Origin: Oscillospiraceae bacterium
GTDB taxonomy: Bacteria; Bacillota; Clostridia; Oscillospirales; Oscillospiraceae
DNA length: 32,681 bases
Reading direction: 5' to 3'
Assembly: GCA_017518225.1 (NCBI GenBank)
Contig: JAFWVV010000005.1
Location: 1 to 32,681 of the forward strand
The notes under the pieces are model-generated. The model made no database searches. It had not been told where the DNA came from and was given only the letters and a program-made list of their open reading frames with translations. Shown in pieces: positions 22,451 through 29,265 of this stretch. Positions within the stretch are counted from its first letter, which is position 1; every line of letters starts with the position of its first letter. The translations under genes were made by a program, and so were the position numbers.

Positions 22451-23338
22451 ATGAGCGATTATATTCTCAGCTGCTGTTCCACCGCCGATCTTTCCAGAGA
22501 GCATTTTGAACGCATCGGCGTGCATTACGTCTGCTTCCATTACATCCTGGACGGCAGAGATTACCCGGACGACCTTGGACAAAGCATCCCCTTCGATGAG
22601 TTTTACCGCCGTATGAAAGAGGGCGCGGACAGCAAGACCTCGCAGGTCAGCATTCAGGAGTATCTGGATTTCTTCACGCCCTTTCTGGAGCAGGGCAAGG
22701 ACATCGTCCACGTAACCCTGTCCTCCGGAATCTCCGCGACGATCAATTCCGCGCAAAACGCCGCAAACATCGCCATGGAGCGCTTTCCGGAGCGGAAAAT
22801 CTACGTTGTGGACTCGCTCGGCGCCTCTTCCGGCTACGGGCTTTTGATGGACACCGCCGCCGCAAGGCGCGACGAGGGTCTGTCCGCCGACGAGCTTGCC
22901 GCCTGGATCGAGCGCGAACGACTGAAGCTGCACCACTGGTTTTTCTCTACCGACCTGAGCTTTTTCGTCAAGGGCGGCCGCATCTCCAAAACCGCCGCCG
23001 TCTTCGGCGGGCTGCTGGAGATTTGTCCGCTGATGAACATGGACGATCACGGCCACCTTGTCCCGCGCTTCAAGGTGCGCACCAAAAAGCGCGTCATCCG
23101 GCAGATCGCGGAAAAAATGGAGGAGTTTGCCCGTGACGGCCGCGACTACGACGGCAAGTGCTTCATCTCCATGTCCGCCTGCGAGGAGGACGCCCGGCAG
23201 GTCGCCGCGCTGATCGAGGCGCGTTTCCCGAAGCTCGACGGACGCGTGCTCATCAACAACATCGGCACCACCATCGGCAGCCACACCGGCCCCGGCACCG
23301 TCGCGCTGTTCTTCTGGGGCAGTGAGCGGGTGGATTAG
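22451..23338 (+). CDS. DegV family fatty-acid-binding protein
   Basis: The 295-aa protein shows the DegV pattern: SCCSTADLS near the N-terminus (family D-S/T-x-x-D/A-L), a KTSQVSIQEY segment with the Ser that contacts the fatty-acid carboxylate, VHVTLSSGISATINSAQNAA (SS-x-S-GT-type loop), VVDSLGASSGYGLL, and a C-terminal GTTIGSHTGPGTVALFF. FakB-type members present fatty acids to the kinase FakA for incorporation into phospholipid. No fakA gene is present here, so the protein works with a partner encoded elsewhere or in another role. AGGAGA lies 8 bases before the ATG, and length is normal. It is cytoplasmic and transcribed alone. Confidence 0.93.
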   Translation: MSDYILSCCSTADLSREHFERIGVHYVCFHYILDGRDYPDDLGQSIPFDEFYRRMKEGADSKTSQVSIQEYLDFFTPFLEQGKDIVHVTLSSGISATINSAQNAANIAMERFPERKIYVVDSLGASSGYGLLMDTAAARRDEGLSADELAAWIERERLKLHHWFFSTDLSFFVKGGRISKTAAVFGGLLEICPLMNMDDHGHLVPRFKVRTKKRVIRQIAEKMEEFARDGRDYDGKCFISMSACEEDARQVAALIEARFPKLDGRVLINNIGTTIGSHTGPGTVALFFWGSERVD

Positions 23339-23387
23339 ACAATATGAAATGACCTCCAATTTGTAGAAACGAGGATTTACCTGTATA
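23339..23387. other. Junction between chromosomal backbone and accessory island
   Basis: Short spacer after the DegV gene. Base composition and gene integrity change here: the next 4 kb is AT-richer and full of broken genes. No direct repeat marking an integration site could be identified by eye. Confidence 0.3.
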
Positions 23388-23490
23388 CTATGGTTCTCAA
23401 AAACAACAAAAAAGCAAATGTAGCAAAGACTGCTGTTGCACGGGAACTGGCCTGCTTTATCTGGGGCATGATGACGGACAATTACGCATG
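23388..23490 (+). pseudogene. IS110-family transposase, C-terminal remnant
   Basis: An open frame ends with KKANVAKTAVARELACFIWGMMTDNYA then TGA, which resembles the extreme C-terminus of IS110/IS1111 transposases (A-x-ARELxGFIW pattern). Only about 35 to 45 codons remain and there is no trace of the DEDD catalytic domain upstream, where the DegV gene lies intact. It is a dead end fragment. Confidence 0.55.
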
Positions 23491-23790
23491 AGCTATCACA
23501 GCAGACTGTCGGCGTCAAGGCTGCTTCGCACCGCGGCCGCGGCTTCGGCCTCGCCCCCACCACCCCGCGGTGATAGCGGGTAGCTAAAGGCTGCAAGCAG
23601 CCAAACTGCTTACACCGGAAGGTATCTTGAAGGAGCTCTGTTCCTGTTAGGTTCGAGCTAACGCCTCCAAGTGCTTCATGTTCATGTACTTCTTGTTGCC
23701 CCATTGGGTATCAGCTACATGCCGCAGGCGGGAGCCCGTCAGAGTTCCCGCCTGCTGTCTTTTGGCTCCAATAGACCTTGCTTGCCAACT
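23491..23790. other. Non-coding tail of the IS110-like remnant
   Basis: About 300 bases without a supported gene. It contains short inverted repeats (for example GGCTGCAAGCAGCC), a CCGCGGCCGCGG-type GC-rich patch and a terminator hairpin at 23724-23755. In IS1111-group elements the region after the transposase encodes the bridge RNA, so this may be an RNA-coding relic. Identity is uncertain. Confidence 0.35.
23724..23765 (+). terminator. Terminator-like hairpin
   Basis: GCAGGCGGGA (23724-23733) pairs perfectly with TCCCGCCTGC (23746-23755), followed by TGTCTTTTGG. It ends the IS110-like tail. Confidence 0.6.
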
Positions 23791-24011
23791 AGAATAATCC
23801 TTGTACGACAGCCCAGTTGGAAGCAATATGGAAGGCTCAGCTAAAGCAGAAGCCGGAGTATAGTATTCAAAGATTAGAGGAGCAAATACAGACCGAACAT
23901 AAGAACAACATCCAGATGGTAGCTGGGTCTATGGAGGCGATAAAGGATAATAAACTGGCTACACATTCTTGGAACTGCAGGTGTGAAAACTGCACCGCAG
24001 TTATTGCTTGA
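23791..24011 (+). pseudogene. Truncated gene fragment with CRCENC motif
   Basis: An open frame with no proper start runs to a TGA at 24009-24011 and encodes about 70 residues: a helical stretch (RLEEQIQTEHKNNIQMVAGSMEAIKDNK) and a tail THSWNCRCENCTAVIA with three cysteines. TTG at 23817 is the first possible start but has no ribosome site. The Cys-rich tail looks like the end of a longer conserved protein whose 5' part was lost, perhaps with the IS110 event. I do not recognise the family. Confidence 0.4.
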
Positions 24012-24037
24012 CACCATCTGACCGGATGGTGTATAAT
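24008..24037 (+). promoter_or_regulatory. Consensus promoter with embedded operator for the RHH gene
   Basis: TTGACA (24008-24013) and TATAAT (24032-24037) are perfect hexamers 18 bases apart. The spacer is filled by a perfect inverted repeat, ACACCATC (24011-24018) and GATGGTGT (24025-24032), which overlaps both hexamers. RHH proteins typically repress their own promoter through such sites. Confidence 0.75.
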
Positions 24038-24074
24038 AACAAAAAATTGAGCCGTAATAGAGAAGGAGGTCTGT

Positions 24075-24467
24075 ATGAATATTATTTCTACTGAAAAAAT
24101 TACTATTAATGTGAATACAGCTGACTTGGGGAAGATAGACTTATTAATTCATGAAGGTTACTATGCAAGTCGCACAGAATTTATCAAGAACGCTATAAAG
24201 ATGCAGTTAGACAAGAGTGATGATGATATTAAAAAGCTCCTTGTGATGGAAAACAAGAAAGATTGGTTTGTTGGTGTTTCTGTTTTAACCGTAGATGAAC
24301 TACAGGCTATGAAACGTCGTGGTCAGGTAAAAGCAATTCGTGGAATGGGTTTACTTGTTATTGATAAAGATGTTAGTTTAGATCTGATGAAAGATACAAT
24401 ATCTGCGATAGAAACATATGGCGTTTGCCGTTGCGATAAAGCAATCAAGCAATACTATGGGATATAA
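24075..24467 (+). CDS. Ribbon-helix-helix (CopG-type) regulator
   Basis: The 130-aa product begins with a ribbon-helix-helix fold: strand EKITINVNTADLGKID, then helix LLIHEGYYASRTEFIKNAIKMQLDK, a pattern in which paired strands enter the DNA major groove. The C-terminal 70 residues (VGVSVLTVDELQAMKRRGQVKAIRGMGLLVIDKDVSLDLM) form a second domain, probably for oligomerisation or ligand sensing; Arf/Mnt-type toxin-antitoxin partners are not seen nearby. AGAAGGAGG lies 5 bases before the ATG. The gene is AT-rich compared with the chromosomal neighbours, which suggests acquisition. It is likely autoregulated through the palindrome in its promoter. Confidence 0.85.
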   Translation: MNIISTEKITINVNTADLGKIDLLIHEGYYASRTEFIKNAIKMQLDKSDDDIKKLLVMENKKDWFVGVSVLTVDELQAMKRRGQVKAIRGMGLLVIDKDVSLDLMKDTISAIETYGVCRCDKAIKQYYGI

Positions 24468-24482
24468 ATAGTGAAAGTATTA

Positions 24483-25117
24483 TATATCAGATGTTCTTGA
24501 TGGCGAACATATAAATTGGAAAAGGAATAATTATTATTTGGAAAAGAATCAGTTTTATATCTATATCAACGACATTCCGCTAAAGTATATGGGTCTAGCT
24601 ATGCTGATGGAGCAAACGGGCGAGTTTGAAAGAATCAAGAATAGATAATACTTTGTCAGAATCAAGGAATATCAGGAAATTATAAGAAAGAAACCTTTGC
24701 TCAGCATAGAAGAGTTGCAAAAAAGCTTCAGCAAGATATCGAATGTGGTGAACAAGCGGAAAAGTTTGCATGGGAGTATGAGGTAATCAGACTCAAACAG
24801 ATTGGCATCAACAAGGAACCTTTGAGGGTTTCAAGCATCGACGCTATGGCTGGGTATGATATGGTTTCATATGAAAGCGGATCGTCAACTATCTATGTGA
24901 AGTTAAGGCTGTATCAAAAAACGGTTTTTACTGGTCAAAAAATGAGTATGAGACTGCACAGCTAAAAGCCGATAAGTATTACTTGTATTTGGTAGATTTG
25001 AGAATGATCGATCAGCCAGGATATACGCCAGAGATGATACAAAACCCTGCGTTGAAAATTATGAAATCAAACAGTTGGTTTGTAGAAGCGCAGTCGTATC
25101 GCATTAGGCGAGTTTAA
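24483..25117 (+). pseudogene. Broken DUF3883-domain (nuclease-like) gene
   Basis: Three frames together spell a DUF3883 protein: YIYINDIPLKYMGLAMLMEQTGEFERIKNR, stop, YFVRIKEYQEIIRKKPLLSIEELQK, then by a one-base shift in an A tract near 24720 KLQQDIECGEQAEKFAWEYEV..VSSIDAMAGYDMVSYESGSS, then by another shift near 24890 CEVKAVSKNGFYWSKNEYETAQ..YYLYLVDL..PEMIQNPALKIMKS..WFVEAQSYRIRRV. DUF3883 is a PD-(D/E)xK-like domain found at the C-terminus of restriction and defence proteins; the EVK triad end is visible. One stop and two frameshifts make it non-functional. Only the C-terminal portion is present, so the original protein was longer. Confidence 0.75.
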
Positions 25118-25177
25118 TCCGCAAGTCGGGGGCTGAAGCCTCAGAAGCTATCAACAACACCTGAGATATCAAGGCGC

Positions 25178-25633
25178 ATGGCAAATGTCCACTTGAAAGC
25201 TGGAAAAGCGGAAACAGTTCTAGCAAAAGAGCTTTGGAAAAGAGGAATCCGATATCGCAAGAATTATAAACAACTCCCTGGTTCGCCAGATATTGCCATA
25301 CTGAGACACTATGTCGCAGTCTTTGTGGACGGTGAGTTTTGGCATGGGAAAGATTGGGAACATAGAAAATCTCAATTAAAAGCAAATCGGGAATACTGGA
25401 TAGAAAAAATCGAAGAAAACAAAGCCTGAGACTTGCGGAACGACACTTTGCTCAAAGAAATGGGCTGGACCCCGATCCACTTTTGGGAAAGAGAAGTCAA
25501 TAGAGAATTAACCGCTTGCGTTCAAATCATTATTGACATGATTTTGCGTCAGGCAGAAAATAGAACGAATAATAAGCAAACAATTGAGAATGAAGGTGAT
25601 CCACAATGCCCAAAAAGAAAAACACAGAAATAA
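25178..25633 (+). pseudogene. vsr: Vsr-like very-short-patch repair endonuclease broken by one TGA
   Basis: The frame reads MANVHLKAGKAETVLAKELWKRGIRYRKNYKQLPGSPDIAI..VAVFVDGEFWHGKDWEHRK..NREYWIEKIEENKA, then TGA (25427-25429), then DLRNDTLLKEMGWTPIHFWEREVN in the same frame. This is the Vsr fold: the PGSPDI and FWHG segments hold the metal-binding Asp and His residues. Vsr nicks T-G mismatches left by deamination of 5-methylcytosine. The TGA replaces a position that is usually Arg before Asp (ARD), consistent with a CGA to TGA transition. Upstream, TTPEISRRMANVHLK is also in frame, so the true start is lost or lies further upstream. No cognate methyltransferase gene is in the window. Confidence 0.8.
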
Positions 25634-26661
25634 CCATTCGTTCCGCCGCTGCAGAGTATCTCACCTATGTGGCTGCCACCGGCGACGCGCCGGAGAGCTT
25701 CGAGATGCGGTATGAAGGCGAGAATATCTGGCTCACCCAGCGGATGATGGCGGAGCTGTACGGGGTGGATGTTCGTACGGTAAACGACCATCTGAAAAAG
25801 GTATACGCCGACGGTGAGCTGCCGGAGGAAGCAACTATCCGAAAATTTCGGATAGTTCAAACGGAGGGTAGCCGGCAGGTCTCCCGCGAGGTCATCCACT
25901 ACAACCTGCAAGCAATCATTGCCGTCGGCTTCAAGGTAGGCAACGACCGCGCCGTGCAGTTCCGCAAGTGGGCGGGGCAGATCGTTAAGGACTACACCAT
26001 TCAGGGCTGGGTCATGGACAAGGAGCGCCTCATCAAGGGGCACATGTTCACCGACGAATACTTTGAGCGCCAGCTTCAGATTATCCGCGAGATCAGGCTG
26101 TCCGAGCGGAAGTTCTATCAGAAAGTGACCGACCTCTACGCCACGGCATTTGATTACGACAAAAATTCCAGAACGACACAGCTTTTCTTCCAAACGGTTC
26201 AGAACAAGCTGCACTACGCCGTCCACCGCCATACCGCCGCGGAGCTGATCATGGAGCGCGCCGACGCAGACAAGGAGCACATGGGGCTGACTACCTGGGA
26301 GGCAGCGCCGGACGGCAAAATCGTCAAGGCGGACGTGAGCATCGCGAAAAACTATCTCTCCGAAACCGAGATGACCTATCTGGAGCGGATCGTTTCCCTC
26401 TATCTGGACTATGCGGAGCTTCAGGCGGAGCGGAAGATACCCATGAGCATGGAGGATTGGGCGCGGCGGCTGGACGGTTTTTTGGAATTCAACGGGAATG
26501 AGCTTCTCACCGGACCGGGCAAGATCAGCGCTGAGGCGGCAAAGCTCCACGCCGAGAGCGAATACGAGAAATACCGCATCGTGCAGGACAGGTTGTTTGA
26601 AAGCGATTTTGACAGATTCCTCCGGCTTGAGGGGGAAGTGAATTCTAACCACGAGGATTGA
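25606..26661 (+). CDS. rhuM: RhuM family protein
   Basis: The 351-aa protein matches the RhuM (virulence RhuM, COG3943) family: FEMRYEGENIWLTQRMMAELYGVDVRTVNDHLKKVYADGEL, then FRIVQTEGSRQVSREVIHYNLQAIIAVGFKVGNDRAVQFRKWA, and a C-terminal helical domain (YLSETEMTYLERIVSLYLDYAELQAERKIPMSMEDWARRLDGFLEFN). It was first named in a Salmonella pathogenicity island; its activity is unknown and it is often found in defence and mobile islands near restriction genes. It is full-length and intact, the only intact long gene of this island. The start overlaps the end of the vsr remnant by 28 bases, and GAAGGTG lies upstream of the ATG. Confidence 0.9.
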   Translation: MPKKKNTEITIRSAAAEYLTYVAATGDAPESFEMRYEGENIWLTQRMMAELYGVDVRTVNDHLKKVYADGELPEEATIRKFRIVQTEGSRQVSREVIHYNLQAIIAVGFKVGNDRAVQFRKWAGQIVKDYTIQGWVMDKERLIKGHMFTDEYFERQLQIIREIRLSERKFYQKVTDLYATAFDYDKNSRTTQLFFQTVQNKLHYAVHRHTAAELIMERADADKEHMGLTTWEAAPDGKIVKADVSIAKNYLSETEMTYLERIVSLYLDYAELQAERKIPMSMEDWARRLDGFLEFNGNELLTGPGKISAEAAKLHAESEYEKYRIVQDRLFESDFDRFLRLEGEVNSNHED

Positions 26662-26675
26662 CCCCCAACGCATAA

Positions 26676-26708
26676 ACCGCCCCGTTCTCCGATGGAGAGC
26701 GGGGCGGT
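26676..26708 (+). terminator. Terminator of rhuM
   Basis: A 15-bp stem (ACCGCCCCGTTCTCC with GGAGAGCGGGGCGGT, one G-T pair, loop GAT) lies 14 bases after the stop codon. The T tract is short. Confidence 0.7.
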
Positions 26709-26817
26709 CATCGTATTTAGCGGTTGTTTGGGCGGCAAAAGTAGTCACGAGCGGATGAACACGCGATAAGATAGAATAAACACAGCAATATAATTTCAGT
26801 AGCCGCTACCGAAAATA

Positions 26818-26855
26818 GAAAAAAGCAGGGAGCAGCCCGTTAAGACTGCTCCCTG
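26818..26855 (-). terminator. Terminator of the DUF6061-type gene
   Basis: CAGGGAGCAG (26826-26835) pairs with CTGCTCCCTG (26846-26855), and on the minus strand is followed by CTTTTTTCTATTTTC. A strong terminator, 13 bases after the stop. Confidence 0.85.
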
Positions 26856-26868
26856 TTCGCATATTCGC

Positions 26869-27114
26869 TCAGTCCATCAAGCGATGCTCCGGCGCCCCTT
26901 TGATATATTCCTCGATGCCGCCGCTTAGGACAAGCTCTGCATATTCCAGCGGCTTGTTGTAGATAAGCCAGTCCAATTCACCGCGCTGGAGCGTGGAGGC
27001 GTCCAACTCATTCTCGATAGAGGTACAGTCAATAGCGATCATTGAACCGTCATCATACTTAAGTTCCACACAGGCGGTGTCTATATTGAACTCACAGGAT
27101 AGTAGCTTTTTCAT
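26869..27114 (-). CDS. DUF6061-type small protein
   Basis: The 81-aa protein MKKLLSCEFNIDTACVELKYDDGSM.. with LDWLIYNKPLEYAELVLSG resembles DUF6061, a small conserved family found near mobile elements in gut Firmicutes; function unknown. It has no signal peptide. The ATG at 27114 is preceded by AAAGGAG 7 bases upstream; the longer frame to 27315 has no family sequence. It has a strong terminator of its own and lies between the island and tRNA-Leu, so it may belong to the accessory DNA. Confidence 0.8.
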   Translation of the reverse strand: MKKLLSCEFNIDTACVELKYDDGSMIAIDCTSIENELDASTLQRGELDWLIYNKPLEYAELVLSGGIEEYIKGAPEHRLMD

Positions 27115-27302
27115 GGTCGGCTCCTTTCGCAATTCATTGTTTTGCAGCAAATATAACACATATAAACAGAGGTGGATGTTCCCGACTATACCATCACGAA
27201 CACCCCCGTTTCGGTTTCCGTGGGCCTCGTGGCTTGGATTCGGGGCGCTTGACCACGCCATTTCTGAAATGGGTATCCTCAAAACGCTCAAAGAAAACAA
27301 TA

Positions 27303-27340
27303 AATCCGAATCCATCTCCTATCGGAAACGGGTTCGGATT
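27303..27340 (-). terminator. Terminator after tRNA-Leu
   Basis: AATCCGAA (27303-27310) and TTCGGATT (27333-27340) form a stem, followed on the minus strand by TATTGTTTTCTTTG, 10 bases beyond the tRNA 3' end. Confidence 0.65.
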
Positions 27341-27349
27341 ATATTGCTT

Positions 27350-27435
27350 TGGTGCCGGTGGTGGGACTTGAACCCACACGCCATCGCTGGCAACGGATTT
27401 TGAGTCCGCCCCGTCTACCATTCCAGCACACCGGC
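27350..27435 (-). tRNA. tRNA-Leu (anticodon CAA)
   Basis: The 86-base gene on the minus strand forms a class II tRNA: acceptor stem GCCGGTG pairs with CACCGGC, the anticodon loop is CTCAAAA (anticodon CAA, reads UUG), there is a long variable arm (CCAGCGATGG), the T arm contains GGTTCAAGTCC, and CCA is encoded. It is a common target site for integrating elements, and the accessory island lies on its 3' side. Confidence 0.95.
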
Positions 27436-27447
27436 ACGCTGGGGAAG

Positions 27448-27476
27448 AGTATAAACTATTTCTCTCAAAATTTCAA
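27448..27476 (-). promoter_or_regulatory. Promoter of tRNA-Leu
   Basis: On the minus strand TTGAAA (27471-27476), a 17-base spacer and TATACT (27448-27453), ending 12 bases before the mature 5' end. Confidence 0.65.
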
Positions 27477-27492
27477 GCCCTAATTCTATCCA

Positions 27493-28371
27493 TCAGCTTT
27501 TTGCTTGAAAATACAAATTCACGTCCGTCGGCGTATTGATGCCGGGGATTTGCTCGGTAAAGCTGTACTGCCAGATATCGGTGGCGTAATAAAAGCTGGG
27601 GAACTTCGCCTCAGGCAGCGCAAACCACAGCACGTATTCCTCCAGGCGCGTCAGGTCAAAGCCATAGTAGCCCGTATGGCGATTGAAATAAACGCCCGGC
27701 GTATAACCCGCGCTTTTGACCGTCTCACAGAAAGCAACGGCACAGTCGCTCAATGTTTGCGTGTCCAGCCCCGCCGTGCGCGCGCTCGAATCGTCGTAGA
27801 TCTTTTCCCAGTCATAGACAACGGGCAGGCTAATGCGGTTCTGATACGGCGCGAGCAGCCGGATCGTCATCTCCGCCTCCTCCACCGCCTCCTGGACGTT
27901 GATCGCCTGTGAGAAGAAATATACGCCGACCTTGAGCCCCGCGTCAGAGGCGCCGCGGATATTCTCGGCATAGTATTCATCTTCAAACAGCCCGCCCTCT
28001 GAATAGCCGCGCCGGGCGACGCGGATGAACGCGAAGTCAATCCCGGATTCTTTGACGGCCTTCCAGTCGATCTCGTGCTGGTGCTCCGAAACATCCACCC
28101 CGCGCATGGCCGTATAGTGGTCGCCGATGTACTCGGGGCTCGTCCCGTCCCAGCGAAAATCATGCTCGGTAATGGCATTGACGGGCACTCCCTCCAGCGG
28201 CGTCATCCAGATCCAGTCAAAACCGTCGTAAATATATACCTGTCCCTCATGGGGATCGGTTATCTTGGCGCGATTGGCAGCCCATGCTTTGATCGGCCGC
28301 GCCAACATGACGATCAGCACCAGCGCCAAGAGAAACAACAGCGCCGCAAACGGCCGTATTTTCGTACGCAA
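27493..28371 (-). CDS. GH25 lysozyme-like muramidase, membrane-anchored or secreted
   Basis: The 292-aa protein has an N-terminal hydrophobic segment (PFAALLFLLALVLIVMLARPI), a linker of about 60 residues and a glycoside hydrolase family 25 domain: RGVDVSEHQ (Asp93), FAFIRVARRGYSEGG, AGLKVGVYFFSQAIN, and PVVYDWE (Asp187 and Glu189, the catalytic acid region). It hydrolyses the glycan of peptidoglycan. The start is TTG at 28371, 8 bases after AGGGAGG; the GTG at 28380 in the same frame lies inside that ribosome site. Its predicted promoter is just upstream. It lies beside the tRNA gene and is transcribed away from the isomerase gene. Likely role: cell-wall turnover. Confidence 0.9.
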   Translation of the reverse strand: MRTKIRPFAALLFLLALVLIVMLARPIKAWAANRAKITDPHEGQVYIYDGFDWIWMTPLEGVPVNAITEHDFRWDGTSPEYIGDHYTAMRGVDVSEHQHEIDWKAVKESGIDFAFIRVARRGYSEGGLFEDEYYAENIRGASDAGLKVGVYFFSQAINVQEAVEEAEMTIRLLAPYQNRISLPVVYDWEKIYDDSSARTAGLDTQTLSDCAVAFCETVKSAGYTPGVYFNRHTGYYGFDLTRLEEYVLWFALPEAKFPSFYYATDIWQYSFTEQIPGINTPTDVNLYFQAKS

Positions 28372-28400
28372 AGGCTTCACCTCCCTGATTTACAGGCAGG

Positions 28401-28429
28401 ATTGTATCACAGATCGCAGGATATTGCAA
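28401..28429 (-). promoter_or_regulatory. Promoter of the GH25 gene
   Basis: On the minus strand TTGCAA (28424-28429), a 17-base spacer and TACAAT (28401-28406), about 30 bases before the TTG start. Confidence 0.55.
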
Positions 28430-28507
28430 ATTCCGACGCGATTTTTAAGATTTTATCACGCGACAGACCCGTGCAAAGCAATCCTAATCTTCCTTTTTTT
28501 GCGCGGA

Positions 28508-28513
28508 TATGAT
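28508..28513 (+). promoter_or_regulatory. Candidate -10 box of the isomerase/kinase operon
   Basis: TATGAT lies 37 bases before the isomerase ATG; no clear -35 is seen at 17 bases. A weak candidate only. Confidence 0.3.
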
Positions 28514-28549
28514 AGACTGACAGCAAACGAAAACAAGGAGGACGCTCGT

Positions 28550-29236
28550 ATGAAACGCTCTGAAATCAACCGCGCACTGCGCGAGATGGAGGCCATGTGC
28601 GAAAAACACTGCTGCTATCTGCCGCCCTTTTGCTCCATGAGCCCGGCGGACTGGGCCGAGGCCGACGCCTCGCTCGACGAGGTGCGCGACTGCCGCCTTG
28701 GCTGGGATATCACGGACTACGGCCTCGGCGATTTTGACCGCGTAGGCTTTTCGCTCATCACCATCCGCAACGGCAACCGCGCCATGAACGAAAAATACCC
28801 GAAGGTCTATGCGGAAAAGCTGCTGTTTTTGAAAGAGGGACAGTACTCCCCCAACCACTTCCACTGGTACAAGACCGAGGACATCATCAACCGCGGCGGC
28901 GGCAACGTGCTGATCCGCGTCTATAATAGCTTTGCCGACGAGCGCATCGACTACGACTCCCCTGTGACCGTCCACACGGACGGGCACAGCCGCACCGTCC
29001 CTGCCGGAACACAGATCCGCCTGCGCCCCGGGGAGAGCATCTTTATCCCCCAGCGCCTCTATCACGATTTTACCGTCGAACCGGGCAGCGGCGACGTGCT
29101 GCTGGGCGAGGTCAGCCAGTGCAACGACGACGAGCACGACAACCGCTTTGAGCCGCCGGTCGGCCGTTTCCCGCAGATCGAGGAGGACGAGTCGCCCTAT
29201 CGCCTGCTTTGCAGCGAGTACCCCGCCGCAAAATAA
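28550..29236 (+). CDS. D-lyxose ketol-isomerase
   Basis: The 228-aa cupin protein resembles D-lyxose isomerases (YdaE type): NHFHWYKTEDIINRGGG holds metal ligands His103, His105 and Glu110, LYHDF holds His172, and GEVSQCNDDEHDNRF is a family signature. It converts D-lyxose to D-xylulose and usually D-mannose to D-fructose, using Mn2+ or similar. AAGGAGG lies 7 bases before the ATG. A sugar kinase gene follows 29 bases later, so product phosphorylation is the likely next step. No sugar transporter lies nearby. Cytoplasmic. Confidence 0.92.
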   Translation: MKRSEINRALREMEAMCEKHCCYLPPFCSMSPADWAEADASLDEVRDCRLGWDITDYGLGDFDRVGFSLITIRNGNRAMNEKYPKVYAEKLLFLKEGQYSPNHFHWYKTEDIINRGGGNVLIRVYNSFADERIDYDSPVTVHTDGHSRTVPAGTQIRLRPGESIFIPQRLYHDFTVEPGSGDVLLGEVSQCNDDEHDNRFEPPVGRFPQIEEDESPYRLLCSEYPAAK

Positions 29237-29265
29237 TCTTCCTAAAAGGATAACAGGAGGCTCCC

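Noticed and set aside
22391-23704. A minus-strand frame of 437 codons over the DegV gene
   Set aside because: It is antisense to a clear DegV protein with a ribosome site, and its own sequence has no family pattern.
24008-24467. Toxin-antitoxin pair led by the RHH protein
   Set aside because: The following sequence is the broken DUF3883 gene rather than a small toxin, and the RHH protein has a longer C-terminal domain than usual antitoxins.
25549-26748. A minus-strand frame opposite rhuM
   Set aside because: Antisense shadow of an intact, recognisable gene.
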